NCBI GenBank assembly: GCA_025667525.1
Contig: CM046876.1
Location: 537,094,038 to 537,158,037, forward strand
Direction: 5' to 3'
DNA length: 64,000 bases
From: Glebionis coronaria
Taxonomy: Eukaryota > Streptophyta > Magnoliopsida > Asterales > Asteraceae
Position 1 is the stretch's first letter; the number at the start of each line of letters is the position of its first letter. The notes beneath the pieces are model-generated. The model ran no database searches, had not been told where the DNA came from, and was given only the letters and a program-made list of their open reading frames with translations. Below, one piece after another: positions 44,922-54,934 of this stretch. A program made the translations under genes and the position numbers.

Positions 44922-47770
44922 ATTCTGAAAGTAAGTTTCAGCTGAGACTTCATAGGACTAGGCATGACTTGACTAAGACAATGCACATCATATGCAATTT
45001 CTGGTCTAGTCGTAGTAAGGTAAATTAATTTACCGACAAGTTTTTGATATGGAGTAATTTCAGCAAGTTTTTCATTATCTCCAAACTTATCTTTAAGTTT
45101 TTTACTATCTGGATTAACCTCAATAGGTGCACCACAAGGTTTACACCCTAACATTCCAAATTCAGATAACAACTCAGTGCAGTATTTTCTTTGGGTTAAA
45201 CAAATTCCATTACTAGTATCAGTAACCTCAATACCTAGAAAATACTTAAGTTTTCTAAGATCTTTGATAAGAAACTTCGAACTCAAGAATTGTTTAAACT
45301 TATTTACCTCATCCAAGTTATTTCCAGTAATAAAAATGTCATCAACATATACAAGCAGAACCAAGAAAATACCATTTTGTTGTTTATAAACAATGAAAAT
45401 CATTTGGACTTTGAATAAAACCATTTTCAAGTAGAACATAAACAAGTTTTTCATTCCATTTTCTTGGTGCTTGTTTTAAACCATATAAGGACTTAATCAA
45501 TTTTCAAACTTTGTTATCACTGTTATCACCATAACCCTCAGGAATTCTCATATAAACTTCTTCATCAAGTTTACCATACAGAAAACCATTATTCACATCT
45601 AATTGAAATAATGGCCAATTATTAGAAACAACAAGACTAAGAACACATCTTACAGTGACAATTTTCACAACAGGAGAAAATGTTTCCTCATAGTCAATTC
45701 CTTCTCTCTGATTAAAACCTTTTGCTACAAGTCTAGCTTTAAACCTTTCTACATCACCAGTAGACTTATACTTAACTTTCCATATCTATTTACATGGAAT
45801 GGCTTTTCTTCCTTCAGGAAGATCAGTAATAACCCAAGTATTATTCCTATGTAAGGCTTCATTTCTTGATTCATAGCCTCTATCCATCTACTATCTTTAA
45901 TAGCTTCAGAATAAGTAGATGGTTCATAAATTTTACTCAAATTAGTAGCAAATACAAAATTGTCAATGTTAAGATTAGCATAACTCACAACTTTGTTAAT
46001 GCTATATTTAACATCTTTATTAAGCACAAAATCTTTATATTTAGAAGGAAAATTACTTTTTCTACTAGTTCTCCTAACAGTATTATCTGCTACTAGTTCT
46101 GGTGACCAATTAAACATTTGACCAAAAGACTCAATACCTTCATCCTCAGAGGAATTATCATCATCATTGATAGACTCTGGTATACCCTTAGAAATAAGAT
46201 TTTCTGTTGCACACTCACTACTAGTGTCCTTCCTACTAGAACTAGTGTTAGTATTAAGTGATCTATCTACCTCAGAATGAACATCTGTATCAGCAGTATG
46301 AACACCATCTTTACCTTCACTAGTATCTACAGTGTTGTCACTAGTATATAGACTACTATCTACAGGTACAAACCTATGCTTACTACCTGTACTATCTCCA
46401 TTCTCATCATAGGATTCACTAGGTACTTGACTGTTTATATTAAAAAAGATTAAATCGTTAATATGATTTTCACAAAAAAAACAAAATCTTTACCAATCAC
46501 ATCATTTTTAAAAGGAAAAACAGTCTCATAAAACTTAACATCCCTTGAAAACATAAACTTTTTATTTTCCAAACTAAACAATTTATATCCCTTTTTATCA
46601 AAAGCATATCCAACAAAGACACATTTTTTAGACCTTGACTCAAACTTATCAGAAACATTTAACACAGTAGAAAAACATAAACAACCATACACTCTTAAAT
46701 GAAGAATACTAGGTTTAGACCCATAAACCATTTCATATGGACTTTTACCAGATAACACAACAGTAGGTAACCTGTTAATCAAATAACTAGCAGTTAGCAC
46801 ACATTTAGGCCACATGTTTAATGGTATGCCCCCTGAAACATGAGGGCTCTAGAAGTATTAAGTAAATGCCTATGCTTTCTTTCAGCAACACCATTCTGTT
46901 GAGGTGTATATGAACATGTAGTTTGATGAATAACACCATGATTTTTAACAAATTCAGCAGACTTATGATTAACAAATTCTATTTCATTATCACTTCTGAA
47001 AATTTTAACTCTTTTGTTAAACTGATTATAAAGAAGTTTGAAAAAAACTCTCAATGCAATCAAAAACTTCATTTTACCTTTTAACAAAAAAAACCCAAAT
47101 AGATCTAGTTAATTATCAACCATAGTAACAAAAAACCAAAATCCTTCCCTACGAGTCAATTTATAAGGACCCCAAACATCAAGGTGAACAATATCACCAA
47201 GATTCTTGGTTTTATGATCACTTAAAGCAAAAGACTCCATAGTCTTCTTAGCTTTATGACACACAAGGTTCATAATTATTGAGTTTAATATCCTTATTAT
47301 CTTTTCTAAGGACATCCAAAACTTGATCAGCTGGATGTCCTAGCCTATTGTGCCAAATAGAACTAGACATATGACAACTCCTAACATTTTTATTTAACAT
47401 AGGCCTACTTTCATCAAGAAAGTATAACTCATCCTTTTCACTACCAGTCCCCATCAGGACCTTTTGAGTTAAACCCTGAATAACACATTTAGATTCATCA
47501 AAAGTCACATTAACTTTATTATCCTTAGACAATTTTTGAATATATAAGAGACTAACTTTATACCCAGGAACAACCAACACATCTTTAATAATCAAATTAT
47601 TAATTTTAAAACATCCAATTTTGTTCACATATTCCAATGTTCCATTAGGATGAGCCACACTAATATTTAAGTATGACACATCAATCACATTAAACAAAAG
47701 CTTCTCAGAAAAAGTTATATGTTGGCTAGCCCCAGAATCTATAATCCACCCAACATAAGTACTGTAAGTA
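44922..47770 (-). pseudogene. Element D pol pseudogene: protease, integrase, RT
   Basis: Read from right to left. Protease DSGASQHITF (about 47735) is followed by the pre-integrase WHNRLGHPADQ (about 47350). The integrase has first Asp in VHLDVWGPY (about 47180), second Asp in RSDNEIEF (about 47000), Glu in PQQNGVAERKHR (about 46890), then VYGCLCFS and VFVGYAFDKKGYKLF (46600-46690). RT begins near 45950 (YSEAIKDSRWIEAMNQEM) and has the active site LVYVDDIFITGNN (about 45340) and the thumb motif TTTRPEIAYDVH. Multiple frameshifts and stops. The ORF tail below 44922 is H sequence, not D. Confidence 0.88.
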
Positions 47771-48963
47771 CTTAATATGAATTATAGTTAAAGAATCTAC
47801 AAGCCAAGAAACTAACAACACAATAATTGAATTTAAAGGTGTCTACAACACTTGCAGAACCCATAGTATTATCTCTTGAAACACTTAGTAACTTCATCAA
47901 TCTTTGATATTGATCAGAAGTGAGAGTGTGAGAAGCACTCTTACTCTGGTCACCTTTGTTATCATTAACACTCACATTATGAACATTACTTTGAGTAACA
48001 TTATTATTCTTCCTTTTGAAATTAGTTGGATAACCAATAAGCTCAAAATATTTGTCATAGTATGAGCAGTCATATTATAATGTTTGCAAACAAAATTAAT
48101 TATTTCTATAACCTCCAGATCTAGTCTTGTTAGAATTCCAATTGTTATTATTCTTTTTATTAAACCCTTTATTCCAATTGTTGGAATTCCTACCATAATT
48201 AACAATAAAAGTAGATGGCCCAGACTTAGGATTCTTGGTAGAACCGAGACTATTCCTATGAGACTCATCCCTAGATAATGTAGCAAAAGCAGTCCTAACA
48301 TCTGGTATGGACTCAGATGTAAGAATCTGACTTCTCACAACACTATAACAATCATCAAGACCCATGAGAAACTGCATTAGCCTAAGAAGCTGATCATGTT
48401 TCTTAAGTGCCTCAGAACCCTTACAAGTACAATCACGTAAATCAACAAGAGCATCAAACTGTCTCCACAAAGAATTACACTCATGATAATATTCATACAA
48501 TGACATATCATATTGAGTTAAAGTATAGATTTTATGATGGAGATTATATATAACATAACCATCCTATTTATTATAGGTTTCCTCAAGTTCATCCCAAACA
48601 TCTTGGGCATATTTAGAAAAAATTTGTCCCTTGTATAAATCTGATGAAACACAACCAAGTAACCAAGAAAGAACAATTGCATTACACCTGTCCCATTGAT
48701 CCCTAGCAGGACCATCATTAGTGCCCCGAACACAAGTACCAGTAACAAACCCTAACTTATTTCTAGTTTGTAAAGCTAATTTAATAGCAGCAGACCAAAC
48801 TTTATAATTTTCAGTCCCTTCAAGTTTGAAGGAAATTACTTGAGATCCTATATCTTGAGGATGAAGATATAAAGGATCATACACATCAAATTTAACAACA
48901 CCAGTTTCAGATTAGGATATTTAGGTGACTCACTTTTAGGTGAATCAGTTGATTTAGCCATAG
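47771..48963 (-). pseudogene. Element D gag pseudogene
   Basis: Likely start ATG at 48963-48961 (MAKSTDSPKSESPK). A frameshift then moves to the Copia gag core YDPLYLHPQDIGSQV, FKLEGTENYKVWSAAIKLALQTRNKLGF, WLLGCVSSDLYKGQIF (48884-48564). The core continues at 48506-48096 (YYHECNSLWRQFDALVDL, VRSQILTS) into an Asn/Gly-rich tail. The zinc knuckle near 48090 reads CKHYNMTAHT, so ligands are lost. A non-functional capsid gene. Confidence 0.85.
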
Positions 48964-49687
48964 TGATAAAAGCACACAAGAAAAAACGAAGAACATAAGA
49001 TCAAGCCAAAAAACAGTTCTCATGCTTCCAAACTACTCAATAGGTGGCAGGTCAAGAGCAGAGACTTGAAATTGGTCTAAAAACAGAAAAACAAGAATCA
49101 CACAAGAAACTCCTTGTATCTCCTCAACAAACAACTACACACAAGATCCTCTGAACAACAAATCCACAAACTACTTAATCCCTTTGTCTCCTAAACCCCA
49201 CTAAAATCCTAGAAAAACAACCTAAAAAGAGAGAGTGAGAGGTGTTACATAGCACGCGCAACAAACCAAGTGTAGATCAAGAAGATCTAAACCAACCAGA
49301 GCAGCGGAAATAAAAAACCTGTGCGTAAACAACCAAGAATAACAATCTACCCAAAACTTACCAAATCAGAAGAAACCCTAATTTCTGATTTTAGGGTTTC
49401 TTCAAGATTCTTGTGATTAACAATGATTTAATCACAATAAACCAAGAAAATATACCAGAAATTACCCAAGATCTAAAAAAACCCAAAAATAGCAAAACCC
49501 TAATTTTAAAAAAATCTAATTAAACCTTCAATTGACAGAATTAAAACAATTAACCAACAGAATCGTATAAAGAATCAACACTAGATTACGATCTAATATA
49601 ATAGATCAAAAACTCCCAAAAAATTAACAAACCCTAATTTTCAAAATCGATTGAAAAAAGTTTTAATCGATGATACAAAGCAACCTG
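48964..49687 (-). other. Leader of element D
   Basis: About 720 bp between gag and primer site, AT-rich, with AGAAACCCTAATTTCTGA-type stretches. No gene and, unlike A, E, F and H, no tandem array. Confidence 0.7.
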
Positions 49688-49699
49688 GCTCTGATACCA
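49688..49699 (-). other. Primer binding site of element D
   Basis: GCTCTGATACCA (complement TGGTATCAGAGC) abuts the LTR start at 49700 with no gap. Confidence 0.92.
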
Positions 49700-50105
49700 T
49701 GTAAAAACATATGAATCAAAGCTCTATATCAACAAGAACACCAGATATTAGTTAACCCAGCCAACCTCCCTTGGTCACTTTATTAGTCAATGAATTTACA
49801 ATATCTGATTACAAAACAAGAATGGAAATCACTCAAACTCAAAAATCAAAACGTATTGATCTTAATAGAATACACATACTTAATTTCACACAGTTGAGAA
49901 AATGAATAATGAAAAAGATAAGAGAAAGTTAGGTAGGTGAGGAGTATATATACTCCCATCTTGCACAACAGTCCTCTACGTTTCCATAGTTCCGTCTTCA
50001 GTCCTTGCACCTCTAAAGTTGATACTTCAGTAAATAAATAGCACCTCCATCTTTAGACACTTTTCACAATAGGTCCTTTAGGTTTTGGACTTATAACTCT
50101 TAACA
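49700..50105 (-). repeat. 5' LTR of element D
   Basis: 406 bp, plus strand TGTAAAAACATATG to CTCTTAACA. It has the same palindromic AGTATATATACT as the other copy. About 35 differences from the left copy by eye. Confidence 0.92.
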
Positions 50106-50353
50106 AATCCTGTAATGGTTTCAGTAATATTAATTTCGGGCTTCTCAATCTCAAGCATAAAAAAGTAGAATGGTATGTGCATTTCTTACTTGTGGACACA
50201 CACCTCAACTGAAAACCTTATATAGGACCAGTTAGTAGTTTATCAGGGGGACTTACTCATTGAAGGTGATAATGTTTCAAAGTTATCTTTAGATGGATTC
50301 AATTCTTTGGAGAAGGTAGATTTCCATATTTCATTCCTACAAAAGACAAATGT
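50106..50353 (+). pseudogene. F-box/LRR gene, segment 2 of 3
   Basis: Removing D joins the frame at 6314 to this piece without a shift: the Cys-Glu-Val-Phe-Glu-His stretch of segment 1 continues as SCNGFSNINFGLLNLKHKKV here. Further on (50262-50350) the frame gives KLSLDGFNSLEKVDFHISF, a leucine-rich/FBD-type sequence. A stop near 50212 and other damage remain. It is cut at 50353 by the CACTA element and resumes at 54344. The agreement of frame across a 43.8-kb insertion is the strongest evidence that these are one gene. Confidence 0.75.
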
Positions 50354-50720
50354 CACTACTAGAAAATAGACTTTCAGCGACAGATTTTTCCGACGTATCT
50401 TTTCAGTCGCTAATTACTGACAATATTCCGACAGATTTCTGACAACTAAACTTTTCCGACAAATTTTTGGCAGATTTCCAAGAGACATGATTTCCTCGGA
50501 AATCTGTCACTAGTTCACGTTAATTACCATCAACATTCAGACGCTTTCCTGACGCCTATGTTTATTTGTCACTATTTCGTCGGAAATGTTTGGATCTATG
50601 GCTAAGTTTTTGTATTTATTTAATTTCGTTAGAAATCCGTCACAAAACTAATGTGATTGGATCTATGGTTAAGTTTTTTTATTTATTTATTTTCGTCAGA
50701 AATGTTTGGATATATGGCTC
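50354..50720. repeat. Left subterminal repeat region of the CACTA element
   Basis: Repeated (T)CCGACAGATTT, TCCGAC(A/G)AA and CGTCGGAAAT motifs in both orientations. In CACTA elements such repeats bind the TnpA-type protein. Confidence 0.8.
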
Positions 50721-51927
50721 ACCTTTTATTTTTTCCGGTAACAAATGAAAATATAAATTCTCAAAAATGCCAAATAGTTAAACACTTTCACTTTTATTTC
50801 AAACTTCATAGTTCCATCGCCATCGTCCGCCTGCCATCCGCTGCCGCTGTCCGTCGTCGCCATTGCCGCCCACCATCCAGTTTTCAAGGTTTAATCGTTT
50901 AATTGTATGCGCTAATTTTGTTCGATCTCACAACTAATGTGATTGGATGATGAATTTGACCAGTTACCAGTAATTGTTATTGTGTGCTAGGTTATGGTTT
51001 ATTGGTATGTTGATGACATCAGTTATAGTTCGATTTCATAACTTATATTCTTACAACGTCATGCTTGATATGAATTAGTTTGTTAGGTTACGTTTTACTG
51101 ATCCGCGGTACATTGATGAAGTCATATTGCTAACTCGCTAGTTGAAAAGGGTAATACGTGAGTTTAAGCATTTTTAGGGTAAACTAAAACTACTAGTTTA
51201 TCCTTTTCTTACCTGATCTGAGATACATTAACTTTCATTTCATAGTTAGTACAATATAGTACAATAACAGCTAGCTCAACAAGAGACGATAATTCTTTTT
51301 TACCTCATGTGTATTCAGTGATGTACTTACTCGGTGAATTTTAACTTTACATTAATCACATGATGTCGTCGAGGCTGCTATGGAAGAGAAACATAGACCA
51401 GACACTAGTGAGCATCTTCCAGATGACTTTGATTTGATCTATGGGTTGACGGGTTGATGCTAAGAAGATAAGTACATACATTCACAATAATTTCCGTTGT
51501 TTGCTTAGTTTTATATTGAAACGTGTTTAAATCTAAAGTCTAAGCAGATACGTTCTTATGATTAGCAAATCCAAGTGTCCTCTTAGGTTATCGAAAATGT
51601 GTATTTTTTAGTTGTTCCGAGTGTTTAGATAAAAGTAAAATTCTTATTATGGTCAGCTTATCAAAACTGCCTATGTGTTAGTCTCTGATCCTTTCGGTTC
51701 TAAGTTTTAGTTATTGGAAAATGTTTTATAAAATGGTCTTTTTGTAATACTTTGGACATAATTTAATATATGTATATGTCATATATATTCGTAGTACTTT
51801 TTAGCTTTGTTTTCTCCTCGAAGAGAGCTTTACAACGAGCTAAAGTATGTCCAATATGGAGCTAGTATGAATGAGATATCATGTCTCACACTGAGTCACG
51901 TGAAACACAAAATTTGGAAAAATATTT

Positions 51928-51970
51928 GTCCCACATCGCCAAAAACATGAAATGGATACATGATTATAAG
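51928..51970 (+). promoter_or_regulatory. Plant snRNA-type promoter: USE plus TATA
   Basis: GTCCCACATCG at 51928-51938 is a perfect match to the plant upstream sequence element consensus RTCCCACATCG. TATAAG follows at 51965-51970, leaving 26 bp between. In plant snRNA genes a gap of about 23-26 bp goes with RNA polymerase III and about 33-34 bp with polymerase II, so this spacing fits the polymerase III type. Chance occurrence of the 11-mer in a window of this size is low but not negligible. Confidence 0.45.
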
Positions 51971-51992
51971 GAACTCTTGCTTTCTACCTTCA

Positions 51993-52181
51993 ATATTCAT
52001 TTGTGGGTTTTTACTCCCATGCCTACGCGCGCGCAGGGGGGTGCAGAAAGTGAGATTTCTAGGCCAAAAACGGGTTCAAAGCTACTGAACTTGTGCATGA
52101 GCGTGCGACCTGCGGACATGAATGCAGCTCCGAAATTCGCCTGGGTGCGGACATATTTCGCTATCTTTTTTACTGCGAATT
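51993..52181 (+). ncRNA. Candidate small RNA gene downstream of USE/TATA, identity unknown
   Basis: If the promoter is real, transcription would start about 25 bp after the TATA box and could end at the T7 run 52175-52181. The stretch is more GC-rich than its surroundings and has a likely hairpin CCTACGCGCGCGCAGG (52022-52037). A T5 run at 52008-52012 could stop polymerase III early, which argues against it. It does not look like U6, U3, 7SL or the other snRNAs I know. Confidence 0.2.
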
Positions 52182-52259
52182 TGGATTTTTTTTTCCAGGA
52201 AATTATGTACATCCATTTAAGGAATAGATTTAGGCTTTCTTATTAAGTCATGACATAAT

Positions 52260-52700
52260 ATTTTTGTGTATGTAAAATATATGCAAATCGTGTTTATATT
52301 TAACAGATTTGCATGTCAGATTATCTTAAGAGCATATATTCTATCTTGGTGACCAAGACTTGAATTGGCTATAAAATAAACTTTCCTCGTTCAGTTTTAA
52401 TACACAGAAAACGCAGCCTTTTTCTAGCTCCATTACCAGACGGTTTTCCAACGGTTTTTTGATCAGAAACGCAGAAGGCTTCCGTGATCTTTCATGCAAG
52501 TTTGTCTAGTCCGGCATTACAATAGCTTTGGATGTTGTACCCTGGGAAACAGACGGGAAATCTGTTTTAAGGGAAGCGTGTTAAACACGTTCCTCGTCTC
52601 TATATTTCAACTGCTTTTAGTTATTATTTGTTATTTAATTATGTTCTTTGTTTTTGTTAATTTATTACTCTTATTTAATAAAAGTATATAGTTTTCCCTA
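52260..52700. other. Unassigned interior of the CACTA element
   Basis: Contains a TATA-like CTATAAAATAAA (52369), a hairpin-prone AAGCGTGTTAAACACGTTCC (52574-52593) and a T-rich tail. It could be an LTR fragment carried inside the transposon, but no partner or target duplication was found. Confidence 0.3.
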
Positions 52701-53585
52701 CATTAGTCTCTATAATGAGACTATTGTATTAATCTACTACTATTGTTTTAGAGAAAGTGAAAAAGACTTGTTGTAAGTAAAAGATAATCTGATCTAGTAA
52801 AGCCTACAGATCAAGAACATCCATAGTTGTATGTTTTTTTCAAGAGGTGAGGACTTTACCATTATCAAAAGCCCAAGTATGTTATGATTTCCATACAATT
52901 TTTGCGGAGTACACCTTAAGCTACACCATGTCTGATTATGATTTTGGTTTCCTTAGTTATATACTTGACATGTGCTCAATGCTAAGCAGATACTTATGAT
53001 TAGCAATTCCAAGTGCCCTCTTAGGCTATCGAAATTGTGTATGTGTTGGTTGTTCCGAGTGTTTGGGTATATCTACTGGTGCTTATTTCCACTAAAACGA
53101 AATTGTTGCTTATCAGGTTGACTTGAGTTAAAAGGCTGTTAACCTTCCAAATAGTGTTTTCTAAAACTCATTTGCATAAAGTAGTTTTGGTGTAATCTTT
53201 TTGAGTGATTTCCATTTTTGTAATTGAGGTCCTGGTAATTAAGGGGTGTTGGGTCTAGGGGATAGTGATGTTTACACTTTTTTGGTCTTGGTTAAGTCGT
53301 ATTAAATGAGTGTTACATGTATACGTAGAGTTCAAGACCAGTATACACAATCCAAAATAGATAGTTATAGCATATGTACATATATGTTCTATGTTTTCTA
53401 CTTCATATTGTTCTGATGTCCGTATTTGAATAGTTAAACAATGAGTCAGCGGTAACACGTCAGTATGGGTTTAGGTGAAATATAGTTTGGGAAGGTTGGG
53501 TAACAGGCTGGTATGACTTTTAAGTCCATAGGTTGTTCAAATTGTAATGGGGATCCTCTTTATTCATATTTTCTTATTTTCGCAG

Positions 53586-53762
53586 GAAGATATACAGATT
53601 GAGGTACAACACCAAGTGGAGCATCAAGTACTAGAGCACATGTGACAACGAGAACTAGAGGTGGATGCTCGTAATCAAGCTGGAGAGAGAGAATGGCAAT
53701 TGAAAATGAATGACATTAACGTGGTCTTAAAAAAGTTTAGGGATTGTCGCCCTCCTCCTTAG
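53586..53762 (+). pseudogene. Possible last exon of a tnpA-like CACTA protein
   Basis: After TTTTCGCAG (an intron-like acceptor) the frame reads EDIQIEVQHQVEHQVLEHM, a TGA at 53643, then RELEVDARNQAGEREWQLKM and a proline-ending stop at 53760. The Gln/Glu/Arg-rich coiled-coil look fits the C-terminus of plant Spm-type transposase-associated proteins. Weak evidence, one nonsense codon. Confidence 0.35.
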
Positions 53763-54034
53763 CTTGATAACATCATAGCATTTGAATACTTGGATTACTA
53801 GTTTCATCTTTAATGTTTTATTTGACTAGTTCAATTCGACTATAGCTTGTTATTTGAATGCTAAATGAATGTTTAATCTAGAATTATCCATTTCTAGTTA
53901 ATGTATAATCTTCATTATTTGTAGATAGAGATTTGGTAATTGAACTATTTAGTCATGAATTATCCATTTCTTTCTAGCCATTTTAGATAACGGATTACAT
54001 AAATTTGAGAATTAAGCTGTAAATTGATTTTAAG

Positions 54035-54340
54035 ATTTATCTCTGCGACAGATTGTGACTGTTTACCGACAAAAATTTCTAACAGATTTTTGAGAGACAT
54101 TTTACCGACGAGTTTCCGGCTGATACATGATATTTTTTACCGACAGATTTCCGAGAGAAATACCAACAGAATTTCGACGCTTGTTTTTCGTCAGGATTTC
54201 CAGCAGAGTTCCGACTGGTAAGCATTAGCGACCAAGCATTTACCGACATACAATTTTCGTCGGAAGTCCGTCGGAAACGACCTATACTGACGGATTTCTG
54301 ACAAAAATGACCGTCGTTGTTGCTCCATTTTCTAGTAGTG
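54035..54340. repeat. Right subterminal repeat region of the CACTA element
   Basis: Copies of ACCGACAGATTTC, TTACCGAC and CGTCGGAA mirror the left end. Confidence 0.8.
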
Positions 54341-54343
54341 TGT

Positions 54344-54415
54344 TCATGAAATCAGTGATCTGTTTCAACGTCTACACAGTGTCAAATCGCTTGCACTTAG
54401 CTGGTAAATCATCAA
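54344..54415 (+). pseudogene. F-box/LRR gene, segment 3 of 3
   Basis: After the CACTA target duplication the frame continues with VHEISDLFQRLHSVKSLALS, matching the FBD/LRR pattern after segment 2. A TAA follows almost at once (54392). AAG|GTATAT at 54402 and a TTTCCAG at about 54463 could be an intron, but the exon beyond is not recognisable. Decayed 3' end. Confidence 0.65.
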
Positions 54416-54599
54416 GGTATATTACTATATACATTGGTGTCTAAGCGTTTATGATTTGCATCTTTCCAGTATTAACAACTTGAACAATGAAAATGTACAT
54501 TAAATTCTGAAAACATGTAACTAGGAGCTTATTTTTTTATTACTATTAAGTCCTTGATTGCCCTCTACTCACCCTTCATATAATTGCAAAGTTATAACT
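54416..54599. other. Flank of the F-box pseudogene
   Basis: AT-rich, possible remnant intron and 3' untranslated region. No gene seen. It continues at 60298 after removal of element F. Confidence 0.5.
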
Positions 54600-54604
54600 C
54601 ATAC

Positions 54605-54934
54605 TATAGGATATTGTAAATCTTGCTTATATTCTAAAGAGAGAAAGAAATAGAGAGATGGTGAGAACATACACTTTAGAGAGAGAAAGTGAAAGGAAAA
54701 CACTTTCAACTATGTGAAATTATGAGTGAACCACACCCTCTTCATCAAAAGAGAGGGTTTATATACCAAGCCCATAAGATAGGCATAGGCTTATATTGTT
54801 GGGCCGGCCATACATGACATGGACCGGGCTTTTCCTTGTTAAATAAATATAAAGATACTAGACTACGAGCTACTACATAATATATTGTCGGAGTGACCGA
54901 ATCTTCCTAAATACGTAAAAACGTATTTCTAAAA
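54605..54934 (-). repeat. 3' LTR of element F
   Basis: 330 bp. The terminal TG has mutated to TA on the plus strand, and the inner end reads CTAAAA where the other copy has CTAACA. Confidence 0.9.

Larger units (their letters stand above)
6315..50105 (-). mobile_element. Copia element D (outer shell of the nest)
   Basis: A minus-strand Ty1/Copia element with about 406-bp LTRs. The left LTR is 6315-6326 plus 29474-29873 (split by E) and the right LTR is 49700-50105. It reads gag, protease, integrase, RT from 48961 down to 44922, then RNase H at 30423-29889 after insertion H. With E and H removed it is about 6.1 kb, a normal Copia size. Flanks AATCA (6310-6314) and AATCC (50106-50110) fit a 5-bp target duplication with one mismatch. 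LTR copies differ at roughly 8-9% of positions by eye, making D the oldest insertion in the F-box gene. Confidence 0.88.
50354..54340. mobile_element. CACTA (En/Spm-type) DNA transposon, non-autonomous
   Basis: 3987 bp with terminal inverted repeats CACTACTAGAAAAT and ATTTTCTAGTAGTG and a 3-bp target duplication TGT (50351-50353 and 54341-54343). Both ends carry dense subterminal copies of CCGACAGATTTC-like motifs. No transposase (tnpD-type) was recognised; only a possible last exon of a tnpA-like gene remains (53586-53762). The interior also holds a direct repeat of about 90 bp (51540-51635 and 52983-53070) and a snRNA-type promoter motif. It sits in the F-box gene. Confidence 0.93.
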
